Below are positions 1 through 8,135 of a stretch of DNA of 62,135 bases, in pieces; positions within the stretch are counted from its first letter, which is position 1, and every line of letters begins with the position of its first letter. This DNA is from Alterirhizorhabdus solaris (GTDB taxonomy: Bacteria > Pseudomonadota > Alphaproteobacteria > Sphingomonadales > Sphingomonadaceae). The notes under the pieces are model-generated. The model saw only the letters and a program-made list of their open reading frames with translations. It did no database searches and was not told the origin of the DNA. Location: NCBI RefSeq assembly GCF_007785815.1, contig NZ_VNIM01000012.1:1-62135 (forward strand), in the 5' to 3' direction. The position numbers were made by a program, and so were the translations under genes.

Positions 1-2
1 CC

Positions 3-272
3 ATCGCCCTGCAGCAGGCGATCGAGAAGGCGGTGTACGGCCTCGTGATGGAGGGCGTGGAGCTCAAGCTGTGGGATTTCGCCGACAGCGCGGCGGGCGC
101 GCCCTTCCTGCTCAAATACCGCGACGAACGCGACGGCAAATACCCGCAGGAGCGGATCGCGGCCGCGCTGAAACGGTCGCAACTGGCCCCGAAGGTGCGC
201 CAGGTTCGCAAGGACGACGAGGAACGCACCAGCGACCGCGCGCCCCTCCCGGCACGGCGGAGCGGGGGCTGA
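3..272 (+). CDS. CsgG/HfaB-family outer-membrane secretion channel, C-terminal fragment
   Basis: The reading frame is open from the window edge, so only the last 89 residues are present. They include an AIEKAVYGLVMEGVELKLW stretch and a following acidic/basic tail, which match the C-terminal region of CsgG-type lipoproteins (curli secretion channel in enterobacteria, HfaB in Caulobacter holdfast anchoring). In that family the protein forms an oligomeric outer-membrane pore that exports unfolded amyloid subunits. The next two genes on the same strand encode curlin-repeat proteins, which supports the assignment by context. The 198-bp gap to the next gene suggests a separate promoter or a processed transcript. 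Assignment to CsgG versus HfaB cannot be settled from this fragment. Confidence 0.72.
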   Translation: MALQQAIEKAVYGLVMEGVELKLWDFADSAAGAPFLLKYRDERDGKYPQERIAAALKRSQLAPKVRQVRKDDEERTSDRAPLPARRSGG

Positions 273-470
273 CGAGATCAGGCGGCCCTTCGCAGAGGCC
301 GCCGCATCATTCCGTCGGGAAGCGTTGCCGCGCTCCCCGACAGAACCCACGCCTCCGCAGAGAGGCGCAGCACGGGGCGGGTCGCCCCGAACGACGAGCA
401 GGACGTGACCGAACCACTCTTGCCTGGAAACCGTCCGTAAACGGCACAGGCGATCACAGAGGACCAAGCC

Positions 471-1925
471 ATGAAACGCACTATTCTCGCATCGGTTTCT
501 TTCGCCGCAATGATTCTGTCGGCCGGCCCGGCGATGGCCGCCGGCAGCAATTCGACGGTGAACCAGAACGGCACGCTCCAGGCCGCCGTCATCCGTCAGG
601 AAACCGCGACGAACGCCAAATCCACCGTCACCCAGTCGGGGACGGACAACGCGTTCAACATCCTGCAGGAAGGCACGGGCAACACCTCCACGGCGACGCA
701 GGCGGGCGCCGACGTGAGGCCAGGCAACGTCAACTCCAACGCGCCGAAGACCTCGGGTGGGTACATCGCCAATAACGAGCAGAAGAGCAATTTCGGCAAT
801 GTGATCCAGCGCGGCACCGGCGGCACGTCCACGCTGAACCAGACCAACAACAATCGCGCGCTGATCGAGCAGACGTCCACCAGCACGGATGCGGTGTCGG
901 ATGTGACGCAGAACCAGCCCGCCGTCGGCGACTCGTTCAATCCCCGCGACTATCAGAACTCCGCCGACGTGACCCAGGCGGGCAACGGCCGCGTGACGGT
1001 CAATCAGAACGGCAATCCGGCCGGGGCCGCCAACGGCAACACGGCCTTCGCGACGCAGGATGCCAGCACCCTCGGCGCCACCTCGGAAATCACGCAATAT
1101 GGCCGCAACCTCGCCACGACCCGGCAGAGCGGCGCGAGCAGCTATTCGTCGGTCGCCCAGGGGAGGGCCGGCCTTTCATCGGGCGACAACGTCGCCGACG
1201 TCACGCAGGACGGCGACAGCGACTCGTTCATCACCCAGTCGGACGGCGACAACAGCAGCGCGTTCGTGAACCAGAGCGGCGGGTCGTTCAATCTCTCGGT
1301 CGTCAACCAGAGCAAGGGGACCGGTGCGATCCTCAGCACCGTCGACGTACGTCAGATCGGGTCGGACAACCGGTCGGGTGCCACCCAGACCGGCCAGGGC
1401 GCCAACGCCACCGTGCGCCAGACGCAGACGCTCGGCGCCAGCAACGGCGATCGTTCCAACCTGTCGTCGATCGAGCAGGTGGCGTTCTCCACCGCCACCG
1501 TGACCCAGACCGGCGACGAGAACGACAGCTACCTCACGCAGTCCTCGTCCAACGGCGCGACCGGATCGACCGCCACCGTCACGCAGGACGGCCAGCGCAA
1601 TGCGTCGGGGATCAACCAGTCCGCGTCGGGCACGTCGAATACGGCGACCGTTGCCCAGACCGGCACCGATCAGGGATCGAGCCTGACCCAGAACTCGACG
1701 GACTCGGCGGCGACGATCACCCAGAGCGCGTCGTTCAACCAGTCGTTCGCGGTACAGAGCGGCACGCAGCAGACGCTGTTCGTCTCGCAGACCGGGAGCG
1801 ACAACATGTCCGGTGTCGATCAGTCCGGCAGCAACAACTATGCCTCGGTCAGCCAGACGACCAACAACAATGTCAACAGCCTGACGCAGGGCGGTTCGTT
1901 CAACACCGCGTTCGTCACGCAATAA
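471..1925 (+). CDS. Large curlin-repeat amyloid subunit (CsgA-like)
   Basis: The 484-residue protein begins with a clear signal peptide (residues 1-24, ending AMA-AG). The rest is almost entirely short repeats built on Q-x-G-x-x-N-x-A/S-x-x-x-Q, for example VTQSGTDNAFNILQEG near residues 55-70, continuing to the very last residues (FVTQ). This is the curlin repeat that stacks as beta-strand-turn-beta-strand amyloid. With well over a dozen repeats it is about three times the length of E. coli CsgA (151 residues, five repeats). Low Lys and high Gln, Asn, Ser, Thr content fits an extracellular fibre. The preceding CsgG-type gene is its likely exporter. The start is chosen from an AGAGGA ribosome site just before the ATG and from the signal peptide. 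It could equally be a holdfast-associated rather than a curli fibre. Confidence 0.85.
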   Translation: MKRTILASVSFAAMILSAGPAMAAGSNSTVNQNGTLQAAVIRQETATNAKSTVTQSGTDNAFNILQEGTGNTSTATQAGADVRPGNVNSNAPKTSGGYIANNEQKSNFGNVIQRGTGGTSTLNQTNNNRALIEQTSTSTDAVSDVTQNQPAVGDSFNPRDYQNSADVTQAGNGRVTVNQNGNPAGAANGNTAFATQDASTLGATSEITQYGRNLATTRQSGASSYSSVAQGRAGLSSGDNVADVTQDGDSDSFITQSDGDNSSAFVNQSGGSFNLSVVNQSKGTGAILSTVDVRQIGSDNRSGATQTGQGANATVRQTQTLGASNGDRSNLSSIEQVAFSTATVTQTGDENDSYLTQSSSNGATGSTATVTQDGQRNASGINQSASGTSNTATVAQTGTDQGSSLTQNSTDSAATITQSASFNQSFAVQSGTQQTLFVSQTGSDNMSGVDQSGSNNYASVSQTTNNNVNSLTQGGSFNTAFVTQ

Positions 1926-1934
1926 GTGAAACGG

Positions 1935-1965
1935 AGGCCGGCGGTTCCCAGCGAACCGCCGGCCT
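1935..1965 (+). terminator. Strong hairpin after the large curlin gene
   Basis: A perfect 13-bp inverted repeat, AGGCCGGCGGTTC and GAACCGCCGGCCT, flanks a 5-nt loop and lies 10 nt after the stop codon. Only two T residues follow. It may act as a terminator or as a 3' stabilising hairpin that sets the ratio of the two curlin transcripts. Confidence 0.7.
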
Positions 1966-1992
1966 TGTCCGGGGCGTCCGCGCGCGGCCATG

Positions 1993-2010
1993 CCCCCCCC
2001 CCACACACAC
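1993..2010 (+). repeat. C10(AC)4 simple-sequence tract before the second curlin gene
   Basis: Ten consecutive C residues (1993-2002) run directly into four AC repeats (2003-2010). The tract ends 10 nt before the ATG at 2021. Such tracts change length by slipped-strand mispairing, so here it could alter leader length or promoter spacing. It is outside any reading frame I support. Confidence 0.9.
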
Positions 2011-2020
2011 GGGACCAAGG

Positions 2021-2611
2021 ATGAACCGCATGCGTACCTGCCTTGTCCTGCTTGCCGTCGCGTTCGGTGGATCGGCATCGGCCGCCGTTCCCGGCAGCAC
2101 CGCTTATGTCGCGCAGATCGGCGACGGGCAGATCGCCACGATCACCCGGCCCGGGGCGCGTGGCACATATGCCGACATCCGCCAGCAGGGCACCCGCAAC
2201 GAGGGCCGGATCTCCCAGACCGGCGACGGCGCCATGCGGGCGCTGGTCAGCCAGACGGGCGACACCAACATCGTCGCCGCCCGCCAGAGCGGCGCGGGCG
2301 CCAACGACCTCATGCTCTTCCAGAATGGCGCCGCCAACGCGGCCGCGGTCGAGCAATCGGCCAGCGCGGCGACCAACTATGCAGCGCTGATCCAGACCGG
2401 CGCGAACAACGTGATGACGCTGGCGCAGAGCGGCAGCGACAATCGCGCCACGCTGAGCCAGACCGGCGACGGCAACGCCATGACCGCGACGCAATATGGC
2501 GCCGGCAACCGGCTCGACTGGGCGCAGATCGGCTCCGGCCTCGCGGATCTCGGCATCATCCAGAACGGCGGGCAGGCGATGACGATCACGCAGGTGGGGG
2601 CGGGAAGGTAA
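2021..2611 (+). CDS. Small curlin-repeat protein (CsgB-like nucleator candidate)
   Basis: The 196-residue product has a signal peptide ending near ASAA (residues 19-22). It is followed by repeats of the same Q-x-G-x-x-N type as its upstream neighbour, for example ISQTGDGAM, VSQTGDTN, LSQTGDGNAMTATQYGAGN. The shorter length and more Arg-containing repeats resemble minor or nucleating curlins such as CsgB, but that role is an inference. AAGG lies directly against the ATG at 2021. It would be better spaced for the in-frame ATG at 2030, so translation may start at 2030 (193 residues). A C10(AC)4 tract sits just upstream. Confidence 0.8.
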   Translation: MNRMRTCLVLLAVAFGGSASAAVPGSTAYVAQIGDGQIATITRPGARGTYADIRQQGTRNEGRISQTGDGAMRALVSQTGDTNIVAARQSGAGANDLMLFQNGAANAAAVEQSASAATNYAALIQTGANNVMTLAQSGSDNRATLSQTGDGNAMTATQYGAGNRLDWAQIGSGLADLGIIQNGGQAMTITQVGAGR

Positions 2612-2799
2612 TCCGCGCGGCGGTCCAGATCGCCCCCCGCACGCAGGCCCGCAGGTCATCCGGTGCAGATCCCGCCGTCGCGGCGCGATGCCAAGCCGCC
2701 CGCCCTTTCCACCCCGCCGCAGGGCCGCATCGCGGTGATGGCGCGGGTGGCGGGCCGGGACCGCTGCGATACCGTCGGCGGGACCGAGGCCCGCCGCGC

Positions 2800-3921
2800 T
2801 CAGCCAGCCCCCGCCATCCGACGACGCCGCCACCAATGAAGAACGCCGGTCGCGAACAGCAGCGCGGGAACGAAGCCGAGCACGACCGCCAATATGCGCG
2901 TCGCCATCCCGCCGATCGTGCCGTCGTGCAGGGTGCGTATCCAGCGCGCCACCGCCGCTCCGGGGCCGGCCTGTCGAACGTCGTGCACCGCCAGCACCCG
3001 GCCCGAGGACCGATCGATGAAGACATAGCTGGCGGGAAAGCGCCGGTGGGGATCGCCGGGCACCTGAACCCGCACCCGGATCGCCCCCTCGCGTGCCATC
3101 GGCACATCGACGAACACGATCCGGCCCTCCGGCAAGGCCCGCTGCGCTACGACCAGCGCGCGGGCGATCGTGATCCGCCCGGCACCGTCGTCCACCGACT
3201 TCGGAGCCGGTACGGGCGCCGGCGCCAGCAGGGCCTGCGTGACGGCGGGCAGCGCCAGCAGCCCGCCGGTCGCGACCAGCACGAACAACAGCAGCATGCT
3301 CCACAGGCCGGACAGCTTGTGCAGGTCGCGCAGGCGGCGGAGAGGCGCCGCGTCCCGCTTGAAGGCGAGCGCCTTGCGCCAGCGCCCGCGCGGCCACCAC
3401 GCCGCCATGCCACTGACGAGCAGCACCAGCATCGCCATGCCCGACCAGCCGACCACCTGACCGCCGACCTCGCCGGCGAGCAGTTGCATGTGCAGCTGGT
3501 AGAGCCAGCTCATGAGATAGCCGCCCCACGGCTCGGCCCGGATGATGCGCGTGCCGTCGGCCGAGAACCACACCATCTCGCGGTCGCCGTGATGCCCTGG
3601 CGCCGGGTAATAGCGCGCCGGGATGGCACCGCCCTCGCCCGTGATCTCGAACGTCCACCTGCCGTCCGGATCATGCCAGCGGGTGCGCCCGGTCGCCAGT
3701 GCGCGATCCCGCGCGGGTGCGGTCAGGCCGGGCGCGAGGTCGCCCTGCCCTGCCCGGATCGCAGGGTGCAGCGCGGCGTCGATACCGGTGTAGAACACCA
3801 GCGCCGACCCGGTAAGGCCGAACACCGCGAACAGCAGCCCCAGGCTCAGCCCCAGCCAGAGATGGACGCGCCGCACCAGGATGCGCGCACGCGATGCCGA
3901 CGATCGGCGATGCCCGGCCAT
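2800..3921 (-). CDS. PepSY-associated TM helix protein (PiuB-like iron-regulated membrane protein)
   Basis: The 373-residue protein starts with a basic segment and a membrane helix (HLWLGLSLGLLFAVFGLTGS, about residues 20-39). A periplasmic PepSY-type region follows, then further membrane helices near residues 140-160 and 195-220, and a last helix (RILAVVLGFVPALLFATGVL) before a short basic tail. This order is typical of the PepSY_TM family often encoded beside TonB-dependent siderophore receptors. There it is thought to help iron release or reduction in the inner membrane. Its ATG is 2 nt past the stop of the receptor gene, so the two are surely co-transcribed. The exact function in the family remains unsettled. 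Confidence 0.85.
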   Translation of the reverse strand: MAGHRRSSASRARILVRRVHLWLGLSLGLLFAVFGLTGSALVFYTGIDAALHPAIRAGQGDLAPGLTAPARDRALATGRTRWHDPDGRWTFEITGEGGAIPARYYPAPGHHGDREMVWFSADGTRIIRAEPWGGYLMSWLYQLHMQLLAGEVGGQVVGWSGMAMLVLLVSGMAAWWPRGRWRKALAFKRDAAPLRRLRDLHKLSGLWSMLLLFVLVATGGLLALPAVTQALLAPAPVPAPKSVDDGAGRITIARALVVAQRALPEGRIVFVDVPMAREGAIRVRVQVPGDPHRRFPASYVFIDRSSGRVLAVHDVRQAGPGAAVARWIRTLHDGTIGGMATRILAVVLGFVPALLFATGVLHWWRRRRMAGAG

Positions 3922-3923
3922 CG

Positions 3924-6140
3924 TCAGAACCGCGTCGCCAGCGCGATCTCGAACGATCGCGGCGCGCCGATATAGACGTTGGTGGTCGGATAGCCGGAAT
4001 ATTCGCCGTAGAAGGCGTCCGTCAGGTTACGGCCGCGCAGCGTCACGGTTGCCTGTGGTGCGATCGGGAGCGACAGGCTGGCATCCAGCACGACATGGCC
4101 GGCGACCCGGATGGTGTTGGCGGTGTCCGTATGGAAGGCGCTGGCGTGGCGGAGGAACCCGCCCAGCGTCACGGTGTCGGCGATGGTGTAGAGCGCCGAG
4201 GCGTTGACCGTGGTCGAGGGGATGTTGATCGGGCGGTTGCCGCGCCGGTCGATCCGTGTGCCCCCCACCACCTCGAACAGCTCGTCATATTGCGCGTCGG
4301 TATAGGAGACGCCGCCCGACAGGCGCAGCGCCTTTACCGGCGACACGACCGCCGACAGCTCGACACCCTGCGATGACTGGCGACCACCCTGTACCGTCAG
4401 CGCCAGGTTGTTCGGGTCGCGGGTCAGGATGTCCTTCTGCTCGATCCGGTAGGCAGCGCCGGTCACGCTCGCTCGTCCGCCCCACCCGCTCGCCTTGAAC
4501 CCGGCCTCGTAGGCGCGGCCCTTGGTCAAACGGAAGCGGCTGTTGGCGATCGAGGCCAGCAGGATCGAGGACACCGGCGATACGGCGGTCGTATACTGGG
4601 CATAGAGCGTCAGGCCACCGGCCGCGTCCCAGGTCGTTCCCGCCCGCCACGATATCGGATCGAAGGTCGGGCTGTTGCGATCGACCGCGCCGGTCGCGTT
4701 CTGGATCGTCGCCCGGTCGAGCGCCATGTGATCCCGGCGCACCCCGCCCACCAGCAGCCATCTGGGCGTCAGGTTCAGCGCGTCCTCCGCGAATACGGAA
4801 GTCTGCCTCAGCCTGGAATCGAAGGTGACGTTGGTCGTGGTGAAGATCGCGGTGGTGGTCGGCACCGGGACGGCCGCCGGGTTGCGCACGTCCACCGCTG
4901 GCAGGGCCGTGACCGGCGCCTGTTGCCGCAGACTGGTGAAATCGGTGTCGTTATGCTCGACGCCGAGGCTCAAGCGGTTGCGAAGGCCGGCGATATGGCT
5001 GTCGTTGCCGATCACGCCGCGCGCGTTCCAGAACTGGTGATCGTGGCGGAAGTCCTGATAGCTCTGGCGGAAGCTGCCGTTCGGAAACGCCGGCGTCGGC
5101 GCGACGAAGGTCTGGCTGTCCGCCAGCAGGAACGCGCGCCTGGCGGCATAGCCGGTCAGGTCGAGCGCGAAGGTCCACCCGTTGCCGATCGCCCAGTCGA
5201 GCCGCGAACGCACCGTCGTCTCGTCGGCGCCGGAATAGGCCCCCCGGGGATTGTAGTTGCGGCGCCTCAGCGCGCGATCGGCGACCAGGCCGTTCGCGCT
5301 CGTCACAGCGTCGGTCGAGCGCAGCGCATATCGGCCGGGGATCAGGGGCAGACCCTGATAGGTGGCATCGTAGCGATCCTCGAAATGATCGATCGCGACG
5401 AGCAGCGACAGGCGATCGCTCGGCCGCCACAGCGCGCTCGCGGTCAGCCCGGTCGAGAAAGTGTCGTTGTCGTCGACATCGTAGAGGCTGTCCGACCGCT
5501 GGTAACTGGCGTCGGCCCGCACCGCGATCGTGGACGATACCGGCAGGTTGACCCCGCCGGCCGCGAACACCGTGTCGAAGCTGCCGGCCGACAGCAACGT
5601 GTCGAGGTGGCGTTCGCCCAGCACCAGTTTGCGCGTCACCTTGTTGATGACGCCGGCCAGCGCGCCCTCGCCGTAGAGCACCGAAGCCGGTCCTTTCAGC
5701 ACCTCGACCCGGTCATAGTGCCAGTTGTTGCCGTCGCGCTGGACGACGGTGGAGGCGGACACCCGCACCCCGTCCTGCAGGATGGACACGGTGTTGCCGG
5801 CGAAGCCCCGCAGGCTGACGACGGCCGGGTTGCCCGGCACGTTGCCGGCGATGGCGCCCACCACGTCGTTGAACGTCTCGCGCGCGGTGCGCAGGCCGCG
5901 GACCTGCATTTCGTCCTGCGTCAGGACCTCGACGCTTGCAGGAGTCTCGCGGATCGTCAGGCCGAGGCGGCTGCCCGCCTGCGCCTGATCGTTCAGCCTG
6001 AGCGGATCGCGCTGGCCGGTGACGACGATCGTCGCCTCGGCGCGCTCCTCGGTGGCGATGTCGCGGGTTCGGGCGCCGGCGGGAACGGCCGGCAGCAGGG
6101 CGGACGCGGCAGCGCCCGCCAGCAGACAGGTTCGGATCAT
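3924..6140 (-). CDS. TonB-dependent siderophore-type receptor
   Basis: The 738-residue outer-membrane receptor has a signal peptide (residues 1-23), a TonB-box-like segment (ATIVVTGQRD), and a plug domain with TIRETPASVEVLTQDEM and the VEVLKGPASVLYGEGALAGVIN signature. A long beta-barrel ends in F (LATRF). The plug signature and length fit ferric-siderophore receptors (FhuA/FpvA/FecA group without an N-terminal signalling extension). It takes up a chelated metal, most likely iron, with TonB-ExbB-ExbD energy. The downstream PepSY protein (2-nt gap) and the upstream DUF2946-like gene make a three-gene metal-uptake set. The DUF2946 neighbour leaves copper or another metal possible. Confidence 0.92.
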   Translation of the reverse strand: MIRTCLLAGAAASALLPAVPAGARTRDIATEERAEATIVVTGQRDPLRLNDQAQAGSRLGLTIRETPASVEVLTQDEMQVRGLRTARETFNDVVGAIAGNVPGNPAVVSLRGFAGNTVSILQDGVRVSASTVVQRDGNNWHYDRVEVLKGPASVLYGEGALAGVINKVTRKLVLGERHLDTLLSAGSFDTVFAAGGVNLPVSSTIAVRADASYQRSDSLYDVDDNDTFSTGLTASALWRPSDRLSLLVAIDHFEDRYDATYQGLPLIPGRYALRSTDAVTSANGLVADRALRRRNYNPRGAYSGADETTVRSRLDWAIGNGWTFALDLTGYAARRAFLLADSQTFVAPTPAFPNGSFRQSYQDFRHDHQFWNARGVIGNDSHIAGLRNRLSLGVEHNDTDFTSLRQQAPVTALPAVDVRNPAAVPVPTTTAIFTTTNVTFDSRLRQTSVFAEDALNLTPRWLLVGGVRRDHMALDRATIQNATGAVDRNSPTFDPISWRAGTTWDAAGGLTLYAQYTTAVSPVSSILLASIANSRFRLTKGRAYEAGFKASGWGGRASVTGAAYRIEQKDILTRDPNNLALTVQGGRQSSQGVELSAVVSPVKALRLSGGVSYTDAQYDELFEVVGGTRIDRRGNRPINIPSTTVNASALYTIADTVTLGGFLRHASAFHTDTANTIRVAGHVVLDASLSLPIAPQATVTLRGRNLTDAFYGEYSGYPTTNVYIGAPRSFEIALATRF

Positions 6141-6224
6141 GGGAATACCTTCGACCGGCCCGACGCCGAGGGGCGCGGGCCGCGGTTCACGGACGCCGCC
6201 CGGTGGGCGACGCGGGATGACGGG

Positions 6225-6635
6225 TCAGAGGTAGGCGGGTGGTCCGCGCAACGGCGGCCGCAGATAGGCACGCCGCGACGGCGCCGGCGGATGGATGGCG
6301 GCCACGCCGACGGCCAGCACGAAGGCGATCAGCGCCGCCAGCTGGATCGGATCGATCGCCCCCAGCAACGCCGCCGACAGGCCGGCGAAGGCGCAGGGCA
6401 TTTCTGCCTTGCCGTGATCCTTCGACTGGCCGTGGTCGGTCATGTCGCCGTGCATCCCCGGCATGTCCATGGTCATGGTGCGGGGTGCGGTGCCCGAACA
6501 GATGGTGATGGTGAGGCGACCGTGATCGTTGTCGATCATGTAGCCGGTCGGCACCAGCAGCTTAAGCAGCAGCGTCACCGCGCAGAACAACACGGCCAGT
6601 CGGCGTTGCGCCAGAAGATGCCGGATGGCCTGCAC
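6225..6635 (-). CDS. DUF2946-like membrane protein with His/Met-rich loop
   Basis: The 136-residue product starts from GTG. It has a hydrophobic helix (LAVLFCAVTLLLKLLVP, residues 13-29), then a loop rich in His, Met and Asp (residues about 48-78: TMTMDMPGMHGDM, later HG repeats) with Cys on each side (ICSG, MPCAF). A second hydrophobic segment (residues 85-113) and a proline-rich tail follow. This organisation matches the DUF2946 family, usually found near TonB receptors and suspected of periplasmic metal (copper) binding. It lies 84 nt upstream of the receptor in the same direction. The start is uncertain because the ribosome site is weak. Confidence 0.7.
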   Translation of the reverse strand: MQAIRHLLAQRRLAVLFCAVTLLLKLLVPTGYMIDNDHGRLTITICSGTAPRTMTMDMPGMHGDMTDHGQSKDHGKAEMPCAFAGLSAALLGAIDPIQLAALIAFVLAVGVAAIHPPAPSRRAYLRPPLRGPPAYL

Positions 6636-6709
6636 GCCCGCCGCCTACCGGCGCCGGCGGAAGCTGTCACCTGGACATTTCGCCCCGCCGACACCGGCGC
6701 CCGGCGGGG

Positions 6710-7300
6710 TCAGACGATCGCGACGGGCGCTGCCGCCCATTCCTCCGCCGCGACGGCATCGATCTGCCGGACGATCCCCCGGGTGAGCGCCGCCGGGACG
6801 ACGACCCGGAAGCCGCGATCGATCAGCCCCTCCACCGCCCAGCGGACGCAGAAATCGGCGGCGACGCCCACCACCACGATCTCGTCCACACCCTGCGCCC
6901 GCAGGCGATCGAAGAAGCGGTCGCGCGGCACCGCAGCGGCCGCCGGATCGCGGGCGTCGCGGATCGTCACGTCGGCTTCCTCCCACATCGCGAACACGCC
7001 CTTCTCGAGGGTGTGGAGCGCGATCGCCGGATCGACCGCGGCGACGTCGAGCACGGTCTGCCAGCCGGCACTTCCCCGCACGCAATGCGGTGCGAACTGC
7101 CGGGCTTCGGCCGAGCGCGCGTAGCGATCCGGCTCGTGCGTATCGAAGGTCAGGAGTACGCCTGCCGTCTCGTCGGGGTCGAGCGATGCCAGCATGATGT
7201 TCATCGGCGCGACGAGATCCTCCGCACCGGCGACGTAAAGCGCGCCCTCCGGCAGCATGAAGTCCCGCTGTGCGTCCACCACGATCACGAACCTGCCCAT
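6710..7300 (-). CDS. pncA: Nicotinamidase (isochorismatase-fold)
   Basis: The 196-residue enzyme hydrolyses nicotinamide to nicotinate, the first step of NAD salvage. The catalytic triad is visible: Asp9 (VIVVDAQRDF), Lys100 (TLEKGVF) and Cys151 (VGVAADFCV). The metal site is Asp53-x-His55 and His72 (FDTHEPDRY, APHC). I chose the internal ATG at 7300 because the family begins right before the VVDAQ strand and a GGGAG ribosome site precedes it. The open frame extends upstream to 7387, but that would run through the divergent promoter. It is divergent from nrtR and shares its regulatory region, so the two are probably co-regulated by NAD status. Confidence 0.92.
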   Translation of the reverse strand: MGRFVIVVDAQRDFMLPEGALYVAGAEDLVAPMNIMLASLDPDETAGVLLTFDTHEPDRYARSAEARQFAPHCVRGSAGWQTVLDVAAVDPAIALHTLEKGVFAMWEEADVTIRDARDPAAAAVPRDRFFDRLRAQGVDEIVVVGVAADFCVRWAVEGLIDRGFRVVVPAALTRGIVRQIDAVAAEEWAAAPVAIV

Positions 7301-7328
7301 CGCCTCTGCTCCCTCGCCATCCTGGCTG

Positions 7329-7357
7329 TTGACATATGTCCGATACGCACATAAGTA
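7329..7357 (+). promoter_or_regulatory. nrtR promoter with imperfect palindrome, candidate NrtR operator
   Basis: TTGACA (7329-7334) and TAAGTA (7352-7357) are 17 bp apart, a good sigma-70 arrangement reading toward nrtR. Between and over them lies TATGTCCGATACGCACATA (7335-7353), in which five outer bases of each arm pair exactly and two more pairs fit inside. A C and a G at 7333 and 7355 extend the symmetry. In the NrtR family, palindromes in NAD-gene promoters are the operators. That this one is bound is inference. Confidence 0.55.
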
Positions 7358-7385
7358 AAGCGCAGGTTGAATATATGGGTGCCCC

Positions 7386-8111
7386 ATGAGCGAAGCCGAG
7401 TTCCTCGAAACCTACGATCCCGCGCGATACGAACGCCCGTCCGTCGCGGTCGACCTGGTTCTGATGAGCGTCGTCGAGGGGGCGACGGCTGCCCTGCTCC
7501 TGCGCCGCGACGACCATCCGCATCTCGGGGCCTGGGCGCTGCCCGGCGGGTTCGTCGGCATCGACGAGAGCCTCGACAACGCCGCGCGCCGGCTGCTCGC
7601 GAGCAAGGCGCGGATGGACCACGCCTATGTCGAGCAGCTCTATACGTTCGGCGCGGTCGATCGCGATCCCCGCGCGCGGATCATCAGCGTCGCCTATTTC
7701 GCGCTGCTGCCCCCGCTGCGCTTCGCCGCCGCGCTGCGGGCGTCACCCGAACTGGCGCTGGCCGGGCTGGCAGTGTCGTGGCCGGGCGAAACCGGCGGGC
7801 CGGTGGAGGCGCGCACGGCCGACGGCGAGGCGCTGCCGCTGGCGTTCGATCATGCCGACATGCTCGGGCTGGCGGTGCTACGCCTGCGCGGCAAGCTCGA
7901 TTATTCCGACGTCGCCTTCGCCCTGCTGCCCGATCGCTTCACGCTGCGCGCGTTGCAGGACGTGCACGAGGCCATCCTGGGGACGCGCCTCAACAAGCCC
8001 GCCTTCCGTCGCCGCATGCTGGACGGCGGACGGTTGCAGGCGACCGGCGAGCGCGAGACCGGCGCGTCCTTCCGCCCCGCCGAACTCTACCGCCGCCGCG
8101 CGGACGACTGA
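7386..8111 (+). CDS. nrtR: NrtR-type Nudix-domain transcriptional regulator of NAD metabolism
   Basis: The 241-residue protein has an N-terminal Nudix fold (residues about 15-150, LPGGFVGIDESLDNAARRL at 52-70). The C-terminal winged-helix part (LPDRFTLRALQDVHEAILG, residues about 180-198, to FRRRMLDGGRL) is typical of NrtR. The Nudix box has lost its catalytic Glu pair: RLLASK stands where RExxEE is expected. This is the usual sign of a ligand-sensing (ADP-ribose) repressor rather than a hydrolase. It heads a plus-strand run with an SPFH protein, an NAD-kinase-like protein and pncB, and is divergent from pncA. No clear ribosome site precedes the ATG, so translation may be leaderless or weak. 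A degenerate Nudix hydrolase without DNA binding is the alternative. Confidence 0.85.
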   Translation: MSEAEFLETYDPARYERPSVAVDLVLMSVVEGATAALLLRRDDHPHLGAWALPGGFVGIDESLDNAARRLLASKARMDHAYVEQLYTFGAVDRDPRARIISVAYFALLPPLRFAAALRASPELALAGLAVSWPGETGGPVEARTADGEALPLAFDHADMLGLAVLRLRGKLDYSDVAFALLPDRFTLRALQDVHEAILGTRLNKPAFRRRMLDGGRLQATGERETGASFRPAELYRRRADD

Positions 8112-8135
8112 CCAGAACAGGGAAAGGACGGCATC

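Noticed and set aside
471-2611. Curlin repeats as a DNA-level tandem repeat
   Set aside because: The DNA copies are too diverged; the repetition is at protein level and is explained by the curlin fold.
1838-3658. A 606-codon minus-strand frame
   Set aside because: It overlaps both the curlin gene and, in another frame, the PepSY gene, and has shadow-frame composition.
7301-7387. Longer nicotinamidase start
   Set aside because: It would cover the divergent promoter and add 29 residues not seen in the family; the ATG at 7300 has a ribosome site.
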